In this document: positions 6,266 through 6,956 of the stretch, one piece after another
Layout of the letters: each line of letters begins with the position of its first letter
Numbering within the stretch: the stretch's first letter is position 1
Source of the DNA: Vulcanimicrobiota bacterium
Lineage (GTDB): Bacteria; Vulcanimicrobiota; Vulcanimicrobiia; Vulcanimicrobiales; Vulcanimicrobiaceae
Assembly: GCA_019247395.1 (NCBI GenBank)
Contig: JAFAOZ010000025.1
Location: forward strand, 1 to 6,956
Length of the DNA: 6,956 nucleotides
Reading direction: 5' to 3'
The notes under the pieces: model-generated
Told to the model about the DNA's origin: nothing
The model's input: the letters and a program-made list of their open reading frames with translations, nothing else
Database searches by the model: none
Made by a program: the position numbers and the translations under genes

Positions 6266-6274
6266 AGGTATCCT
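6259..6274 (+). promoter_or_regulatory. NrdR box 2 (weaker), 16-bp linker from box 1
   Basis: ACACAATAGGTATCCT matches the left half of the NrdR consensus (acaCwAtA) completely, but the right half is poor. Its start is 32 bp after that of box 1, leaving a 16-bp linker. That is the tandem three-helical-turn arrangement known for NrdR sites. The spacing, more than the sequence, supports it. Confidence 0.55.
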
Positions 6275-6300
6275 ACACGCGCTACAAGAATCTCTCGGAT

Positions 6301-6316
6301 TCGAACGTGTGTTCGA
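6301..6316 (+). promoter_or_regulatory. LexA (SOS) box of Gram-positive type upstream of nrdJ
   Basis: TCGAACGTGTGTTCGA is a perfect 6-4-6 palindrome and matches the Gram-positive SOS box CGAACRNRYGTTYG at every position, including the GTGT centre. LexA binds this site and is released on RecA-stimulated self-cleavage after DNA damage. It lies 22 bases before the nrdJ ATG and just ahead of the ribosome binding site. In RNA the same bases could form a 6-bp hairpin with a GTGT loop. Confidence 0.8.
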
Positions 6317-6322
6317 TAGAGC

Positions 6323-6328
6323 GAGGAG
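6323..6328 (+). promoter_or_regulatory. Shine-Dalgarno GAGGAG for nrdJ
   Basis: GAGGAG, a strong match to the anti-Shine-Dalgarno sequence, ends 10 bases before the ATG at 6339. It supports that start. Confidence 0.7.
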
Positions 6329-6338
6329 CTAGTCACTT

Positions 6339-6956
6339 ATGAAGTTTGCGCGCACTTATTCTGCCCCGGGCGACCCCTACGCCGGCCTGACGTTCGAGCC
6401 TCGCACGTCGCGAATCGTCAATCCCGACGGGTCGGTAATTTTCGAGGCTAACGACGTCATGGTGCCCTCGACCTGGAGCCAGGTCGCGATCGACGTTTTG
6501 GCCCAGAAGTACTGCCGCAAAGCAGGGGTACCGCGCGCCACGGCCCGCGTGGCAGAGGACGGCGTGCCGGCGTGGCTCCAGCGCTCGACCGTTGATGAGA
6601 CCGCGCTTGACGCGATGCCACGCAACGAACAGTTCGGACCGGAGCGCGACGCTCGCGAGGTCTTCAATCGCATGGCCGGCTGCTGGACCTATTGGGGCTG
6701 GAAGCACGGCTATTTCGATTCGGAAGCCGACGCGCAGATCTACTACGACGAGATGTGCGCGATGCTGGCGCGCCAAATCGGCGCCCCAAATTCGCCGCAG
6801 TGGTTTAACACCGGCTTGCACTGGGCGTACGGCATATCCGGTCCGGCACAAGGGCATTGGTATGTCGATGCAGCGGATGGTGTAGCGAAACCCTCGACCT
6901 CGACCTTCGAAAAACCGCAAGTTTCGGCATGCTTCATCCTCGGAATCGAAGACGAT
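6339..6956 (+). CDS. nrdJ: Vitamin B12-dependent (class II) ribonucleotide reductase NrdJ, N-terminal part
   Basis: NrdJ reduces ribonucleotides to deoxyribonucleotides using adenosylcobalamin to generate the thiyl radical, so it works with or without oxygen. Only the first 206 codons are in the window; the frame is open at the right edge. The visible part matches the N-terminal domain of the long class II enzymes: SRIVNPDGSVIFEANDV (about 24-40), VPSTWSQVAIDVLAQKYCRKAGVP (43-66), NRMAGCWTYWGWKHGYFDSEADAQ (110-133), then the highly conserved APNSPQWFNTGLHWAYGISGPAQGH (149-173). SACFILGIEDD follows at the edge, where C198 corresponds to the first cysteine of the active-site redox pair. The ATG has a good GAGGAG upstream. 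Two NrdR boxes and a LexA box precede it. No nrdR gene is within the window. Confidence 0.96.
   Translation, partial: MKFARTYSAPGDPYAGLTFEPRTSRIVNPDGSVIFEANDVMVPSTWSQVAIDVLAQKYCRKAGVPRATARVAEDGVPAWLQRSTVDETALDAMPRNEQFGPERDAREVFNRMAGCWTYWGWKHGYFDSEADAQIYYDEMCAMLARQIGAPNSPQWFNTGLHWAYGISGPAQGHWYVDAADGVAKPSTSTFEKPQVSACFILGIEDD

Noticed and set aside
6266..6338. Cobalamin riboswitch in the nrdJ leader
   Set aside because: I looked because NrdJ needs B12. The leader is only about 70 bases, and I see no B12-box-like core. The NrdR and LexA sites account for most of it.

Overview
This is a compact, high-GC bacterial chromosomal segment of core housekeeping genes. There is no sign of phage, transposon, plasmid or CRISPR. 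All seven protein genes of the two minus-strand blocks are read leftward; a tRNA gene and the last protein gene are read rightward. Several genes use GTG or TTG starts, and neighbours overlap by 4 bases or sit 3 bases apart. The lineage cannot be fixed. A Gram-positive-type LexA box, a YqeG-family phosphatase beside aroE, GatCAB amidotransferase and a long B12-dependent ribonucleotide reductase argue against a typical proteobacterium. They fit an actinobacterium-like or uncultured high-GC phylum (inference, low confidence).

Layout on the minus strand, in transcription order. yqeG (start 6088) and aroE (start 5612) overlap by ATGA. A 193-bp gap holds a tRNA-Ser(GGA) gene on the opposite strand (4794-4884). 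Then come an 85-residue single-pass membrane protein (4693-4436), an RlmD/TrmA-type uracil-5-methyltransferase (4461-3085), gatC (3081-2791), gatA (2787-1297) and gatB (1300 to the left edge, missing its last part). The second block is a translation-related cluster: a rRNA (or tRNA) methyltransferase followed by the complete transamidosome amidotransferase in gatC-gatA-gatB order. This is the pathway that makes Gln-tRNA(Gln) and/or Asn-tRNA(Asn) by transamidation.

On the plus strand, nrdJ starts at 6339 and runs off the right edge. The 250-bp divergent region between yqeG and nrdJ is the most interesting part. It carries a near-consensus NrdR box (6227-6242), a weaker second NrdR box after a 16-bp linker (6259-6274), and a perfect Gram-positive SOS/LexA palindrome, TCGAACGTGTGTTCGA (6301-6316), 22 bases before the nrdJ start codon. 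The sequence therefore predicts that dNTP synthesis here is controlled both by nucleotide-sensing NrdR and by the DNA-damage response. The yqeG side of the same region has two mutually exclusive hairpins next to the ribosome binding site and a few DnaA-box-like 9-mers, which are weaker signals.

No previously undescribed multi-gene system is evident. The items worth following up are the dual NrdR/LexA control of nrdJ, the shortened AroE with altered cofactor-binding motifs, and the tRNA gene embedded antisense between two minus-strand blocks.
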